Positions 36,370 to 45,425 of a stretch of 64,000 bases of DNA are shown here, piece after piece. The DNA lies in assembly GCA_026391695.1 (NCBI GenBank), contig JAPLDP010000028.1, positions 1 to 64,000 of the forward strand, given 5' to 3'. Made by a program: the position numbers and the translations under genes. Every line of letters starts with the position of its first letter. Within the stretch, counting starts at the first letter, position 1. Below the pieces are notes generated by a model. The model was given only the letters and a program-made list of their open reading frames with translations, was not told the DNA's origin and ran no database searches. This DNA comes from Bacteroidota bacterium. Lineage in GTDB: Bacteria; Bacteroidota; Bacteroidia; Bacteroidales; JAGONC01.

Positions 36370-38034
36370 ATGAAAACCCAAATCAGAACCTGGATTTACC
36401 CGCTAATGGGATTTGCTTTATTGATTACAAATAGTTGCAGCAAAGATGATGACCATGGCAATCCTATAGACACCAGGGGTTACACAACACTTGACAGAAC
36501 AATAATCCCGAATACCATTTCTCCATTTCCGCCACTAATTTATCCTTTCGAAATAGCAAAATACACGGAATATGGTTATGGTGGCTGGCAATATGGTCAA
36601 GGAATACCTTATCAAAAAAGGTTGGATATTATGCCAACCGGATATACCGGCACATCGGTTACAAAAGCTTCAAGCCTTTTGCGTTTCTTTACCATGTCCG
36701 ACATTCATCTTTGCGACAAAGAAACACCCACTTCAGCCATCTGTTACTCATACAAGGGAGGTGGTAGTCCCTCAGGATATTCAGCGTCTATGCTATTGAC
36801 AACACAGATGCTCAATGCTGCAGTGCAAACGATAAACGTCCTGAATAAGCAAAGTCAGTTTGATTTTGGCATCTCCCTTGGTGATGATTGCGACAACACG
36901 CAGTACAATGAATTAAGATGGTTCATCAATGTTCTTGACGGCAAGTCAATAAATCCCGATTCCGGTGTCAAGGATGATCCGATCCCCGGGCCGAATAATG
37001 ATTATCAGGATCCATATCAGGCGGAAGGGCTTGATAAGTCGATTCCCTGGTTTCAGACGCTCGGCAATCACGATCATTTCTGGAAGGGTTCATACCCTGT
37101 GACCGATAACTTTCGGCCAAATTATACCGGGTTGGATATCATAAATTTAGACAATCCTCTGACCGGACTTGATGGCAGAGGTTTTTACATGGGATCAATT
37201 GACGGACGGACGCCTTACGGTGACATTATAGGCGTGGGTGCTACCGCAAATTTCCAAACACCTCCGCAAGTGCTTGCAGCCGATCCGGACCGCCGTTCGC
37301 TCAGGAGAGATGAGTGGATTAACGAATTTTTTAATACATCTTCAAATCCGATAGGGCATGGATTCAGTCAATCCAATGCAAACACAGGCTTTGCCTGCTA
37401 TGCGTTTGAACCAAAGATGGGCCTGCCTGTTAAGGTCATTGTTCTCGATGATACCCAGCAGGACAGTGATCCCAATATTGGTGGCTATGCGCATAGCTCT
37501 CTTGATTGGGATCGTTTTAACTGGCTTATAGGTGAACTTGATAAGGGTCAGGCTGAAGGTAAGCTTATGATCATAGCTGCTCATGTACCAATAGGACTTG
37601 GACCTGGATTGTGGAACACTGACGCTCTAATTACAGAACAGCAATTGATTGACACTCTTCATAACCACCCGAATCTCATCCTGTGGATCTCAGGACATCG
37701 TCATATAAATGCAGTTACGGTACAACCATCAACTGATCCAACCCATCCTGAGCTTGGTTTCTGGGAGGTTGAAACTCCATCATTAAAGGATTTCCCTCAA
37801 CAGTTCCGCACCTTCGATATCGTTCGGAACAGCGACAATACTATTTCAATCTTTGCTACCGACGTTGATCCAATAGCCAATCCGGGGTCTTTGCCCGCGT
37901 TATCGCGTTCATATGCTGTGGCATCTTATCAGTTATTCAACATTCAGGAACCTTATTTGCCTTCCGGTGCATACAATGCAGAACTTGTAAAACAGTTGAC
38001 TCCGGAAATGCAGGCTAAGATTCAGAACTACTGA
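36370..38034 (+). CDS. Metallophosphoesterase lipoprotein, RPA4764-like family (second copy)
   Basis: 554 residues, paralogous to the gene at 33211 over the whole length, with the same metal motifs (FFTMSDIHLCDKE, FDFGISLGDDCDNTQYNELR, QTLGNHDHFW, LMIIAAHVPIG, ILWISGHRHIN) and signal TWIYPLMGFALLITNSC. The duplicates differ enough that duplication is not recent, yet stretches such as NPDSGxKDDPIPGPNNDYQD are almost unchanged. Substrate unknown. It lies between a T9SS-secreted phosphoesterase and the purple-acid-phosphatase-like gene. Confidence 0.88.
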   Translation: MKTQIRTWIYPLMGFALLITNSCSKDDDHGNPIDTRGYTTLDRTIIPNTISPFPPLIYPFEIAKYTEYGYGGWQYGQGIPYQKRLDIMPTGYTGTSVTKASSLLRFFTMSDIHLCDKETPTSAICYSYKGGGSPSGYSASMLLTTQMLNAAVQTINVLNKQSQFDFGISLGDDCDNTQYNELRWFINVLDGKSINPDSGVKDDPIPGPNNDYQDPYQAEGLDKSIPWFQTLGNHDHFWKGSYPVTDNFRPNYTGLDIINLDNPLTGLDGRGFYMGSIDGRTPYGDIIGVGATANFQTPPQVLAADPDRRSLRRDEWINEFFNTSSNPIGHGFSQSNANTGFACYAFEPKMGLPVKVIVLDDTQQDSDPNIGGYAHSSLDWDRFNWLIGELDKGQAEGKLMIIAAHVPIGLGPGLWNTDALITEQQLIDTLHNHPNLILWISGHRHINAVTVQPSTDPTHPELGFWEVETPSLKDFPQQFRTFDIVRNSDNTISIFATDVDPIANPGSLPALSRSYAVASYQLFNIQEPYLPSGAYNAELVKQLTPEMQAKIQNY

Positions 38035-38126
38035 ACACCCGTAACTTAGTAACTATATTCATCTTTGCTGTGAAAAGGGTCTTTTATAATTTACTATTTG
38101 ATTTTCATCCTTTAAATCAAGTTAAA

Positions 38127-40010
38127 ATGAAACATTATTTTCTTTGCTGCATTATTTTAAGTCTTGTTTATTGTAATAATCTTTTTGCAGGAACCCGGTA
38201 TTACCGCCTTTCGTATCGCGACGATCCGGCTACCACCATAGTCATTGGCTGGTGTGATAGCGCAATATCCACAAATACTCAGGTTTATTATGGTACTATC
38301 GATTTCGGTACCAATTACTTAAGCTACCCGCTATCTCATGGAATTGACCGGACAGTACTCAATTACTATGGTTTGAACCATCAGTTTGCAAGGCTTACGC
38401 AGCTTACTCCAAATACTGTTTATTACTTTGTTGTTCGCGACGACCAGGGAATAAGTGCCCGCATGTGCTTTAAAACATTGCCCGACAATGCCAATTCTCC
38501 GGTTACCTTTATTTCCGGTGGCGACAGTAGAACGGCAATGGCTGGCGAACCTGATTCACTATTATGCAGGCCCTGGCGACAAGATGCAAACAGATTGATT
38601 TCAAAAATAAGCCCTGACTTTGTTGCTTTTAGTGGTGATTATGTTCTCCTTGGAGCCATTATACCCGATTGGGACGACTGGTTTGACGACTGGCAGCTTA
38701 CTATAACACCCGAGGGACGGCTTTTTGCGCTTGTACCCACATTAGGAAATCATGAAGCTCCCGATGATTTATATAACATGTTTGATATTCCCAATGCCAA
38801 TTCATATTATTCTCTGAGCATTGCCGGTAAATTACTCAGAATATATACGCTAAATACCGATCTTGGATTCAACAGCACCAATTATACATCTTCTTGCGAC
38901 AGCACCCAGCGAAGCTGGCTCGAGAACGATTTGCAATTACACACGGGTAATATTAACGAACCCTACTGGAAATTTGCCCAATACCACTATCCTTTTGCTC
39001 CTCACGGATGCTTTCCGGTTGATACCACAATGATAAACTGTTGGGCATCACTTTTCCAGACCTATAAGGTAAAATTGGTTGCCGAAGCGCACGCCCACGT
39101 TATTAAAGTGACGTGGCCTATTCTGACATCATCTGGTACTGCAAGTGATAATGGTTTTATCCGGAACGACAGTTGCGGGATTGTTTATATTGGAGATGGT
39201 AGCTGGGGCGCACCACAATGTCCTTTATTTACACATTATTCACCCGATGCTGCTTTTAAATGGACGCGCAACCAGGAAAAAATGCCCGGGTTTCAGTTGG
39301 TGTGCGTTTCTAAAGAAAAAATTGAAATACGGGTCATTAAACTCGAAAATGTCATTAATGTAGGTCAGGTTGGAATCAATGACCCTCCCTGCTCACTACC
39401 CGCAAATATTGTTTTATGGAACCCCAGTAATGGCAGTGTGGTCACAATAAATAATCCCAACCCTTTGTCTGATAATGCTGATCTTATAAATCTTAATACT
39501 TCCGGGGGTATTTTAAATCCGGTATTTTCTTCTACGCAATACAATTATACCGTTTTATTAGCAGATACTACTGTTATTCCTCCTACGATCAGCGTTACCT
39601 TATCTGATCCGAATGCCACGGTTCAGGTTACCCAGGCATCCAACCTTTCAGGATCGGTTGCCGAACGCACTGCTACAGCTGTTGTTGTAGCTGAAGATGA
39701 TATTACATCAAATACATACAGCGTTATTTTTTCTAAAAACCAATCCGGGTTACCTGAAATATCAGCCGGTAAAGCTGCTGTAATTTATCCAAACCCTGCA
39801 AACAAAGTGGTTCATATAGATTTTTTTGACAAAAATAATACAGCAAAAGTGGAAGTTTACAATGCTTACGGCAGTAATATTAAATCACTATCGGTAAATA
39901 CCGGTAATACCTTTAATATGGACATTTCTTCATTCAATACGGGCATTTATTACGTTTATATTACAATGAATAAATTCAGGGAATGCTATAAAATTTCGGT
40001 AGTAAAGTAA
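38127..40010 (+). CDS. Purple-acid-phosphatase-like secreted phosphoesterase with T9SS tail
   Basis: The start is set at the ATG at 38127 because it begins the signal peptide MKHYFLCCIILSLVYCNNLF; the frame is open 19 codons upstream. An N-terminal fibronectin-like domain (YRLSYRDDPATTIVIGWCDS, RLTQLTPNTVYYFVVRD) leads into the phosphoesterase domain (FISGGDSRT, FVAFSGDYVLLGA, VPTLGNHEAPDD, FAQYHYPFAPHG, LVAEAHAHVI). Around residue 470 comes a cadherin-like beta-sandwich (SGGILNPVFSSTQYNYTVLL) and then a T9SS sorting domain (VIYPNPANKVVHIDFF). The last metal motif reads EAHAHV, where GHxH is usual. Confidence 0.87.
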   Translation: MKHYFLCCIILSLVYCNNLFAGTRYYRLSYRDDPATTIVIGWCDSAISTNTQVYYGTIDFGTNYLSYPLSHGIDRTVLNYYGLNHQFARLTQLTPNTVYYFVVRDDQGISARMCFKTLPDNANSPVTFISGGDSRTAMAGEPDSLLCRPWRQDANRLISKISPDFVAFSGDYVLLGAIIPDWDDWFDDWQLTITPEGRLFALVPTLGNHEAPDDLYNMFDIPNANSYYSLSIAGKLLRIYTLNTDLGFNSTNYTSSCDSTQRSWLENDLQLHTGNINEPYWKFAQYHYPFAPHGCFPVDTTMINCWASLFQTYKVKLVAEAHAHVIKVTWPILTSSGTASDNGFIRNDSCGIVYIGDGSWGAPQCPLFTHYSPDAAFKWTRNQEKMPGFQLVCVSKEKIEIRVIKLENVINVGQVGINDPPCSLPANIVLWNPSNGSVVTINNPNPLSDNADLINLNTSGGILNPVFSSTQYNYTVLLADTTVIPPTISVTLSDPNATVQVTQASNLSGSVAERTATAVVVAEDDITSNTYSVIFSKNQSGLPEISAGKAAVIYPNPANKVVHIDFFDKNNTAKVEVYNAYGSNIKSLSVNTGNTFNMDISSFNTGIYYVYITMNKFRECYKISVVK

Positions 40011-40035
40011 ACATTTGTAATTTTTTAATAATAAT

Positions 40036-41088
40036 ATGATGAATATAAAAATCAGAACCTGGATTTACCCATTAATATTAATGGGATTTGTATTAATTAT
40101 TAACACCAGTTGCAAGAACAATGATAGCAGTAAAAAGAAAGTCGGCTATCCAGTAGCCTTTGTCGCCGATCCCTTGCCATCCTGGAATAATACCGAACAT
40201 AAGAAAGCCATTGTCACCTTCGTCGAACAAGTGACCAGGGAAGGTTCACCGAACTTTGTGCCGCCTGCCGAGCGTATTGCCACCTTTGATAATGATGGCA
40301 CACTGTGGTCTGAGCAGCCGATATATTTCCAGTATACTTTCACGTTCGACCGGATCAAAGCGCTTGCGCCGCAGCACCCCGAATGGAAGAATAAACAGCC
40401 ATTCAAAGCTGTGCTGGAGGACGACCTTATGACAGTTTTCGCTGGCGGAGGAAATGCTTTGAACGAGATCATCATGGCTTCGAACGCCAACTATACCACG
40501 GAGGAATTCGCACAAATCGTCAGCGAATGGTTGGTTACAGCGAAACATCCGAAGACCGGCCGGCTTTACACGGAAATGATCTTTCAGCCTATGCTCGAAC
40601 TGCTCGCTTACCTGCGTGCCAATGGTTTCAAGACATACATCGTGTCAGGCGGCGGTGTTGAATTTATGCGCCCCTGGACGGAAAGGGTCTATGGTATACC
40701 CCCCGAACAGGTCATTGGCACCAGCTTCAGGATCAAGTTTGAGTTGCGCAACGGCAATCCCGTGCTAATACAATTGCCTGAGTTCAGCTTCATAGATGAC
40801 AATGAGGGCAAACCTGTCGGCATCAACCAGTATATCGGCCGCCGTCCTATAGCTGCTTTTGGTAACTCCGACGGCGACCTGCAAATGTTCCAGTGGACGA
40901 CCGCCGGCAGTGGCGCGAGTTTTGCGCTTATAATCCACCATACCGATTCAGTGCGCGAGTGGGCATACGATCGTACGTCCTCTTACGGTCGGCTTGACAA
41001 GGCACTCGACGAGGCACATGCAAAAGGTTGGACAGTTGTAGACATGAAGAACGACTGGAAGATCATCTACCCATTCGGGATGAAGTAA
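40036..41088 (+). CDS. HAD-family phosphatase lipoprotein
   Basis: 350 residues. The HAD motifs are complete: I in ATFDNDGTLWSE, II in TYIVSGGGVEFM, IV in AAFGNSDGDLQMF. The protein is exported with a lipoprotein signal (TWIYPLILMGFVLIINTSC) almost the same in DNA as that of the unrelated phosphoesterase at 33211; the first 35 codons are AT-rich and the rest is GC-rich, so the gene looks like an acquired enzyme attached to a resident signal. Probably a phosphomonoesterase in the periplasm. The ATG at 40036 or 40039 may be used. Confidence 0.88.
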   Translation: MMNIKIRTWIYPLILMGFVLIINTSCKNNDSSKKKVGYPVAFVADPLPSWNNTEHKKAIVTFVEQVTREGSPNFVPPAERIATFDNDGTLWSEQPIYFQYTFTFDRIKALAPQHPEWKNKQPFKAVLEDDLMTVFAGGGNALNEIIMASNANYTTEEFAQIVSEWLVTAKHPKTGRLYTEMIFQPMLELLAYLRANGFKTYIVSGGGVEFMRPWTERVYGIPPEQVIGTSFRIKFELRNGNPVLIQLPEFSFIDDNEGKPVGINQYIGRRPIAAFGNSDGDLQMFQWTTAGSGASFALIIHHTDSVREWAYDRTSSYGRLDKALDEAHAKGWTVVDMKNDWKIIYPFGMK

Positions 41089-41091
41089 TTA

Positions 41092-41745
41092 CTATTGGAT
41101 AATCACTCCATCCTTTATCAGCAGCTTCCTGTCGGCCATGCCGGCAAATTCGGCATTGTGGGTGACGATAATAAATGTCTGGTTAAACCTGTCTCGAAGC
41201 GTGAAAAAGAGTTTATGTAATTCCCTGGCATTCTCCGAGTCAAGATTGCCGGAGGGCTCATCGGCAAGTATGACCGACGGATCATTGATCAAAGCCCTGG
41301 CAACAGCAACACGCTGCTGCTCGCCACCGGAGAGCTCCGACGGCTTATGATCCAGCCTGGCGCCCAGATCCAGAAATCCGAGTATCTCTCTGGCCTTTTC
41401 TTCCGCTACCCTCCGCGGGACATTCGCGATAAACGCCGGTATACAGGTGTTTTCGAGTGCTGTGAACTCAGGAAGGAGATGATGGAACTGGAATATAAAG
41501 CCTATATGCTTATTTCTGAAAACGGCTATCTCTTTTTCTGAAAATTTGCCCACATCCATGCGGTCGATCTCAACGCTGCCCATGTCGGGCTTATCCAGTG
41601 TGCCGATAATTTGAAGCAGCGTGGTTTTCCCGGCACCCGATGCCCCGACAATAGAAACGATTTCGCCTTTGGTGATGGCGAGATTTATACCTTTCAGCAC
41701 CTTCAGGTTGCCAAAGGATTTATGGATGTTGCTTGCCGTTATCAT
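41092..41745 (-). CDS. lolD: LolD-type ABC transporter ATP-binding protein
   Basis: 217 residues with Walker [14 protein letters not shown]-loop [20 protein letters not shown], signature [15 protein letters not shown], Walker [14 protein letters not shown] and H-loop FIIVTHN. The [15 protein letters not shown] stretch is that of LolD, which with LolCE releases lipoproteins from the inner membrane. The permease is not adjacent, which is usual in Bacteroidota. The gene converges on the HAD gene with a three-base gap. Confidence 0.88.
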   Translation of the reverse strand: MITASNIHKSFGNLKVLKGINLAITKGEIVSIVGASGAGKTTLLQIIGTLDKPDMGSVEIDRMDVGKFSEKEIAVFRNKHIGFIFQFHHLLPEFTALENTCIPAFIANVPRRVAEEKAREILGFLDLGARLDHKPSELSGGEQQRVAVARALINDPSVILADEPSGNLDSENARELHKLFFTLRDRFNQTFIIVTHNAEFAGMADRKLLIKDGVIIQ

Positions 41746-41763
41746 AGATCAAATATCTGGAAT

Positions 41764-41771
41764 CAAAGATA
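41764..41771 (-). promoter_or_regulatory. -7 box for lolD (TATCTTTG)
   Basis: A full TAnnTTTG match on the minus strand 18 bp before the lolD ATG. No -33 TTTG at the right distance is seen. Confidence 0.45.
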
Positions 41772-41816
41772 TCAATGAATTTTTAATAATTTAAATGAAT
41801 TTCGTTGAATTTCTCT

Positions 41817-41824
41817 TACTTTTG
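41817..41824 (+). promoter_or_regulatory. -7 box for sucC (TACTTTTG)
   Basis: TACTTTTG matches TAnnTTTG 29 bp before the sucC ATG. The lolD box faces the other way 45 bp to the left, so the 108-bp divergent region holds two promoters. Confidence 0.5.
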
Positions 41825-41853
41825 ACCACATAAAGATCAATTATCACTGAAGA

Positions 41854-43047
41854 ATGAATTTACACGAATATCAGGCAAAATCGATTTTAAAAAAATACGG
41901 CGTTAACGTCCCCGAAGGCATGGTGGCTTATTCTCCCGACCAGGCCGTTGATGCCGCATGGATCATCAGGGAAAAGACCGGCTCCGACAAATGGGCTATC
42001 AAAGCTCAGATACATGCCGGCGGCAGGGGTAAAGGCGGCGGCATCCGCATTGCCGGCTCCTTTGATGAAGTAAAAGAACATGCACGGCATCTTATAGGCA
42101 TGATGCTGGTCACACCTCAAACAAGTCCACAGGGTAAAAAAGTCAGTAAAGTGCTCGTCGAACAGAATATCTATTACCCTGGCATATCGGCGATTGAGGA
42201 GTTTTATATGAGCATACTTCTCAACAGGATAACCGGAAAATTCATGATACTTTACTCACCGCGTGGTGGTATGGACATCGAGCAGGTGGCAGCCGAAACG
42301 CCTGATCAGATCTTCAAGGAAGAGATCGAGCCCGGTATTGGTGTCAGCGGCTTTCAGTGCAGGAAAATCGCATTTAACCTTGGATTGAAAGGCAAGGCAC
42401 TCAAGGAGATGATGAACTTCGTGCCATCCCTGTACAAGGCTTTTATCGACTCTGACGCCACTCTCTTTGAGATTAATCCTGTTTTCAAGACTTCCGATGA
42501 TCATATCTTTGCTGCCGACGCTAAAGTTGTCGTGGATGATAATGCCCTGTACCGTCATCCCGACATACTTCAGATGCGCGACCTGGATGAAGAAGATCCC
42601 ATCGAAGTGGAAGCCAGCAAATTTGACCTTAACTATATCAAGCTCAACGGAAATATCGGGTGCATGGTAAATGGTGCAGGCCTGGCCATGGCGACAATGG
42701 ATATCATCAAATTATCGGGTGGCGAGCCGGCTAACTTCCTCGATGTCGGCGGCTCCGCCAGCGCTAAAAGGGTTGAAGAAGGTTTCCGCATCATCCTTTC
42801 CGATCCCAACGTGGAAGGCATCCTGCTCAATATCTTCGGCGGTATAGTACGCTGCGATATTGTAGCACAAGGTGTTGTTGATGCTTACCGGAATATCGGC
42901 GAAATCAAAGTGCCTGTCATCGTCCGCCTGCAGGGTACTAATGCTGAAGAAGGAAAACGCATCATTGATGAATCCGGATTAAAAGTCTATTCAGCTATCC
43001 GGCTCCAGGATGCCGCCGAACTGGTGACACATGTCTTGAATAAATAA
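41854..43047 (+). CDS. sucC: Succinyl-CoA synthetase beta subunit (ADP-forming type)
   Basis: 397 residues. The ATP-grasp domain begins MNLHEYQAKSILKKYGV and includes IKAQIHAGGRGKGGGIR; metal-binding LFEINPVF and the CoA-ligase domain LNGNIGCMVNGAGLAMATMD, VGGSASAKRVEEGF, NIFGGIVRCDIVAQG, RLQGTNAEEGKRII follow. It forms the nucleotide-binding half of succinate-CoA ligase in the TCA cycle or reductive branch. sucD is not next to it. Confidence 0.97.
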   Translation: MNLHEYQAKSILKKYGVNVPEGMVAYSPDQAVDAAWIIREKTGSDKWAIKAQIHAGGRGKGGGIRIAGSFDEVKEHARHLIGMMLVTPQTSPQGKKVSKVLVEQNIYYPGISAIEEFYMSILLNRITGKFMILYSPRGGMDIEQVAAETPDQIFKEEIEPGIGVSGFQCRKIAFNLGLKGKALKEMMNFVPSLYKAFIDSDATLFEINPVFKTSDDHIFAADAKVVVDDNALYRHPDILQMRDLDEEDPIEVEASKFDLNYIKLNGNIGCMVNGAGLAMATMDIIKLSGGEPANFLDVGGSASAKRVEEGFRIILSDPNVEGILLNIFGGIVRCDIVAQGVVDAYRNIGEIKVPVIVRLQGTNAEEGKRIIDESGLKVYSAIRLQDAAELVTHVLNK

Positions 43048-43106
43048 ATCAAACGACTACTTTTGAAATAATTCCAGGGAATTCTTCATGTTGTATTTTT
43101 CATACT

Positions 43107-44978
43107 TCATTCTTCATCTAGCCTCTCATATACCGAATTCACGCTTTTATACTCTGGCAGTATCTCTTTCATTTCCCTGACGATGGCATCATTATCTTGC
43201 GTATCCAGCAGAGCAATTAGATGATCGATTTTTCCGACAGTAATATCCGGTTCGTAGGGTCTTTCTCTTGCTATCATTATTTGCGGGTGATGCGTGGGTA
43301 AAATGTTTTCCTTGTCACTGAGCAGCTCTTCAAAAAGCTTTTCACCCGGTCTAAGACGTGAGTAAACGATCTGAATATCCTTTCCCAATGTAAGCCCCGA
43401 TAGCTTGATCATTTTCATGGCCAGATCTACGATTTTGACCGATTTACCCATGTCAAACACATAAATCTCACCACCTGAGCCCATAGTGCCGGCTTCAAGA
43501 ACAAGCTGGCAGGCTTCGGGTATGGTCATGAAAAAACGCGAGATATCAGGGTGAGTGATAGTTATTGGGCCACCTTTCTCTATTTGCCTGCGGAAAAGAG
43601 GTATCACAGACCCATTCGATCCCAGCACATTACCAAAGCGCGTGGTGATGAACTTTGTCGAATTCCTCTGATTCAGTGCCTGTGCATAAATCTCGGAAAG
43701 GCGTTTTGAAGCACCCATGACACTGGAAGGATTGACGGCTTTATCGGTAGATATCATGATAAATTTCTTTACACCATACTTTACCGCTAGGTCAGCCACT
43801 ATCCTGGTGCCGGTAACATTTGTCCGCAATGCCTCTATGGGATTATTCTCCATCATGGGCACATGCTTATATGCAGCCGCATGATAGATGATATCAGGCT
43901 TGGTGCTCCGGATGATAGCTTCCATGCGCATTTCATTGCATATATCGGCAATAATGACCTCAAAGCTTGTAATATGGGAGGCTTCTGTACATTCCAGCTC
44001 CAACTCGTAAAGGGCTGTTTCAGCCTGGTCAATCAGGATCAGTTTCAGTGGCATGTAACCGGCCAGTTGACGCACCAGCTCACTCCCGATAGAACCCGCA
44101 GCTCCTGTGATGAGAATGGTTTTCCCTGCTATTTCCTTGCTGAGCTTCCTCTCGTCAAGTTTTATCACATCCCGCTCCAGCAGATCTTCGATGTTAATCC
44201 CCTTTATCTGGTTAAAACTCAGCTCTCCATTGATCCACTTGACCACCGGGGGGACATTAAATAACCTTAAGTCAAAGGGCAGGCACATCTCGATGATCTC
44301 CTTTTTACGCTGGGGACTGAGCTTCTGAACTGCAAGAATGACCTGGGTCACGGCATGGGCTTTTATAAGATCGGCTAATTTATCAGTACCATAAATGGTG
44401 ACACCCTCCAGCTTGGCACCATGTTTTTTGATGTCGTCATCAATAAATGCAATCACCTTGTGTTTCGAACCTGCATCCCTGTCCAGCGCTCTTTTTGTGA
44501 TGACACCTGACTCGCCGGCACCGAAAATGATCACATTCGATTTCTCTTTCGAGGGATTAATTAGCTCAAGATAGGCCATCTTTACCAGCATCCTGAAGGT
44601 CGTCATGGCAAAAATGGAAACAAAAAACTCAATGATAATGATGGAGAAAGGAATGAGATATTTATGCGTGATGAAAAAATATGTTACGATGTTGGTCAGC
44701 CCAAAGAAGATGCTGCAAAGCAGGTTAACCATCACAATCCTTATTGCATCTTCAGTGCTGGTATACCTGATGATGCCTGCATAAGTTCGGGCAATGATAA
44801 AACTCAAACTTTTTACGATAAAAAAATAGGCGAGCACATAAGGCAGCGTGATTCTGTCAGAATATGGTATGTCAAAGTTGAACCGCAGCAGGTAGGCAAG
44901 TATGACGGCTGAGAGAACGATAAAAATATCGATCAGGAAAATGGCCCATCTGGGTATGTTGGTAGTTGGAAGGAACAT
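43107..44978 (-). CDS. Membrane-bound nucleotide-sugar 4,6-dehydratase, FlaA1/WbpM (CapD-like)
   Basis: 623 residues. Four N-terminal membrane helices (residues 10-115) precede a Rossmann CoA-binding-like domain (VIIFGAGESGVITKRAL) and the SDR dehydratase domain from about 285: ILITGAAGSIGSELVRQ, YHAAAYKHVPMMENNPIEAL, ISTDKAVNPSSVMGASKRLS. The catalytic tyrosine of classic SDRs is replaced by Met in MGASK, as in this family. It converts UDP-GlcNAc to a 4-keto-6-deoxy sugar for surface glycan or protein glycosylation. It is monocistronic. Confidence 0.93.
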   Translation of the reverse strand: MFLPTTNIPRWAIFLIDIFIVLSAVILAYLLRFNFDIPYSDRITLPYVLAYFFIVKSLSFIIARTYAGIIRYTSTEDAIRIVMVNLLCSIFFGLTNIVTYFFITHKYLIPFSIIIIEFFVSIFAMTTFRMLVKMAYLELINPSKEKSNVIIFGAGESGVITKRALDRDAGSKHKVIAFIDDDIKKHGAKLEGVTIYGTDKLADLIKAHAVTQVILAVQKLSPQRKKEIIEMCLPFDLRLFNVPPVVKWINGELSFNQIKGINIEDLLERDVIKLDERKLSKEIAGKTILITGAAGSIGSELVRQLAGYMPLKLILIDQAETALYELELECTEASHITSFEVIIADICNEMRMEAIIRSTKPDIIYHAAAYKHVPMMENNPIEALRTNVTGTRIVADLAVKYGVKKFIMISTDKAVNPSSVMGASKRLSEIYAQALNQRNSTKFITTRFGNVLGSNGSVIPLFRRQIEKGGPITITHPDISRFFMTIPEACQLVLEAGTMGSGGEIYVFDMGKSVKIVDLAMKMIKLSGLTLGKDIQIVYSRLRPGEKLFEELLSDKENILPTHHPQIMIARERPYEPDITVGKIDHLIALLDTQDNDAIVREMKEILPEYKSVNSVYERLDEE

Positions 44979-45000
44979 CGCTCCGGGAGTTTGATCAGAA

Positions 45001-45008
45001 CAAAAGTA
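45001..45008 (-). promoter_or_regulatory. -7 box for the dehydratase gene (TACTTTTG)
   Basis: A complete TAnnTTTG match on the minus strand, 22 bp before the ATG at 44978. No clear -33 TTTG is found. Confidence 0.45.
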
Positions 45009-45043
45009 GTATTAATCCTTTATACTGTGTTGAGATTTTTATG

Positions 45044-45162
45044 GTTGCAAGTTTCAAGTTTCAGGTTGCAGGTTACAGGTTGCAGGTTGCAGGTTGCAGG
45101 TTACAGGTTACAGGTTACAGGTTGCAGGTTGCAGGTTACAAGTTTCAGGTTGCGAGTTACAG
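45044..45162. repeat. Tandem array of 17 heptanucleotides, GTTRCAG type
   Basis: Seventeen units of seven bases stand without gaps. Nearly all are GTTGCAG or GTTACAG; edge units are GTTGCAA, GTTTCAA, GTTTCAG, GTTACAA and GTTGCGA, showing decay at the ends. The fourth base is the variable position. It lies in the 447-bp gap between the divergent dehydratase and gcvT genes and codes for nothing recognisable. Confidence 0.9.
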
Positions 45163-45299
45163 GTCGGGCGACCCGGCTGTCTCAAAAGTGTTAAAATTGA
45201 CATTTTAACTCTGTGTTACTTTGTGTCTTCTTTGTGAATCTTTGTGTTACAATTAATTCCGACTTCATCGGGATTTCGCTCGCCTTCGCCTCGCTCAAC

Positions 45300-45327
45300 C
45301 TGCAACATGCAACTTGTAACCTGCAAC
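45300..45327. repeat. Inverted copy of the heptanucleotide array, four units
   Basis: CTGCAAC, ATGCAAC, TTGTAAC, CTGCAAC are the reverse complement of GTTGCAG-type units. With the direct array at 45044-45162 they can form a long hairpin with a loop of about 137 bases. Confidence 0.75.
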
Positions 45328-45356
45328 TTACTGGCTCTTCCCGAAAAAATCCCGCA

Positions 45357-45390
45357 TTTGTGATTAAATTAACAATAATTTATAAATTTG
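45357..45390 (+). promoter_or_regulatory. Promoter of gcvT (TTTG-N22-TAAATTTG)
   Basis: TTTG at 45357-45360 and TAAATTTG at 45383-45390, 35 bp before the gcvT ATG. Spacing is one base beyond the usual range. Confidence 0.55.
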
Positions 45391-45425
45391 TCGGCTAGAA
45401 ACACACAAAAACAATCCTTATCATC

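Noticed and set aside
45044-45162. Array of short repeats considered as a CRISPR.
   Set aside because: Units are seven bases without spacers and no cas gene is present; it is a simple tandem repeat.
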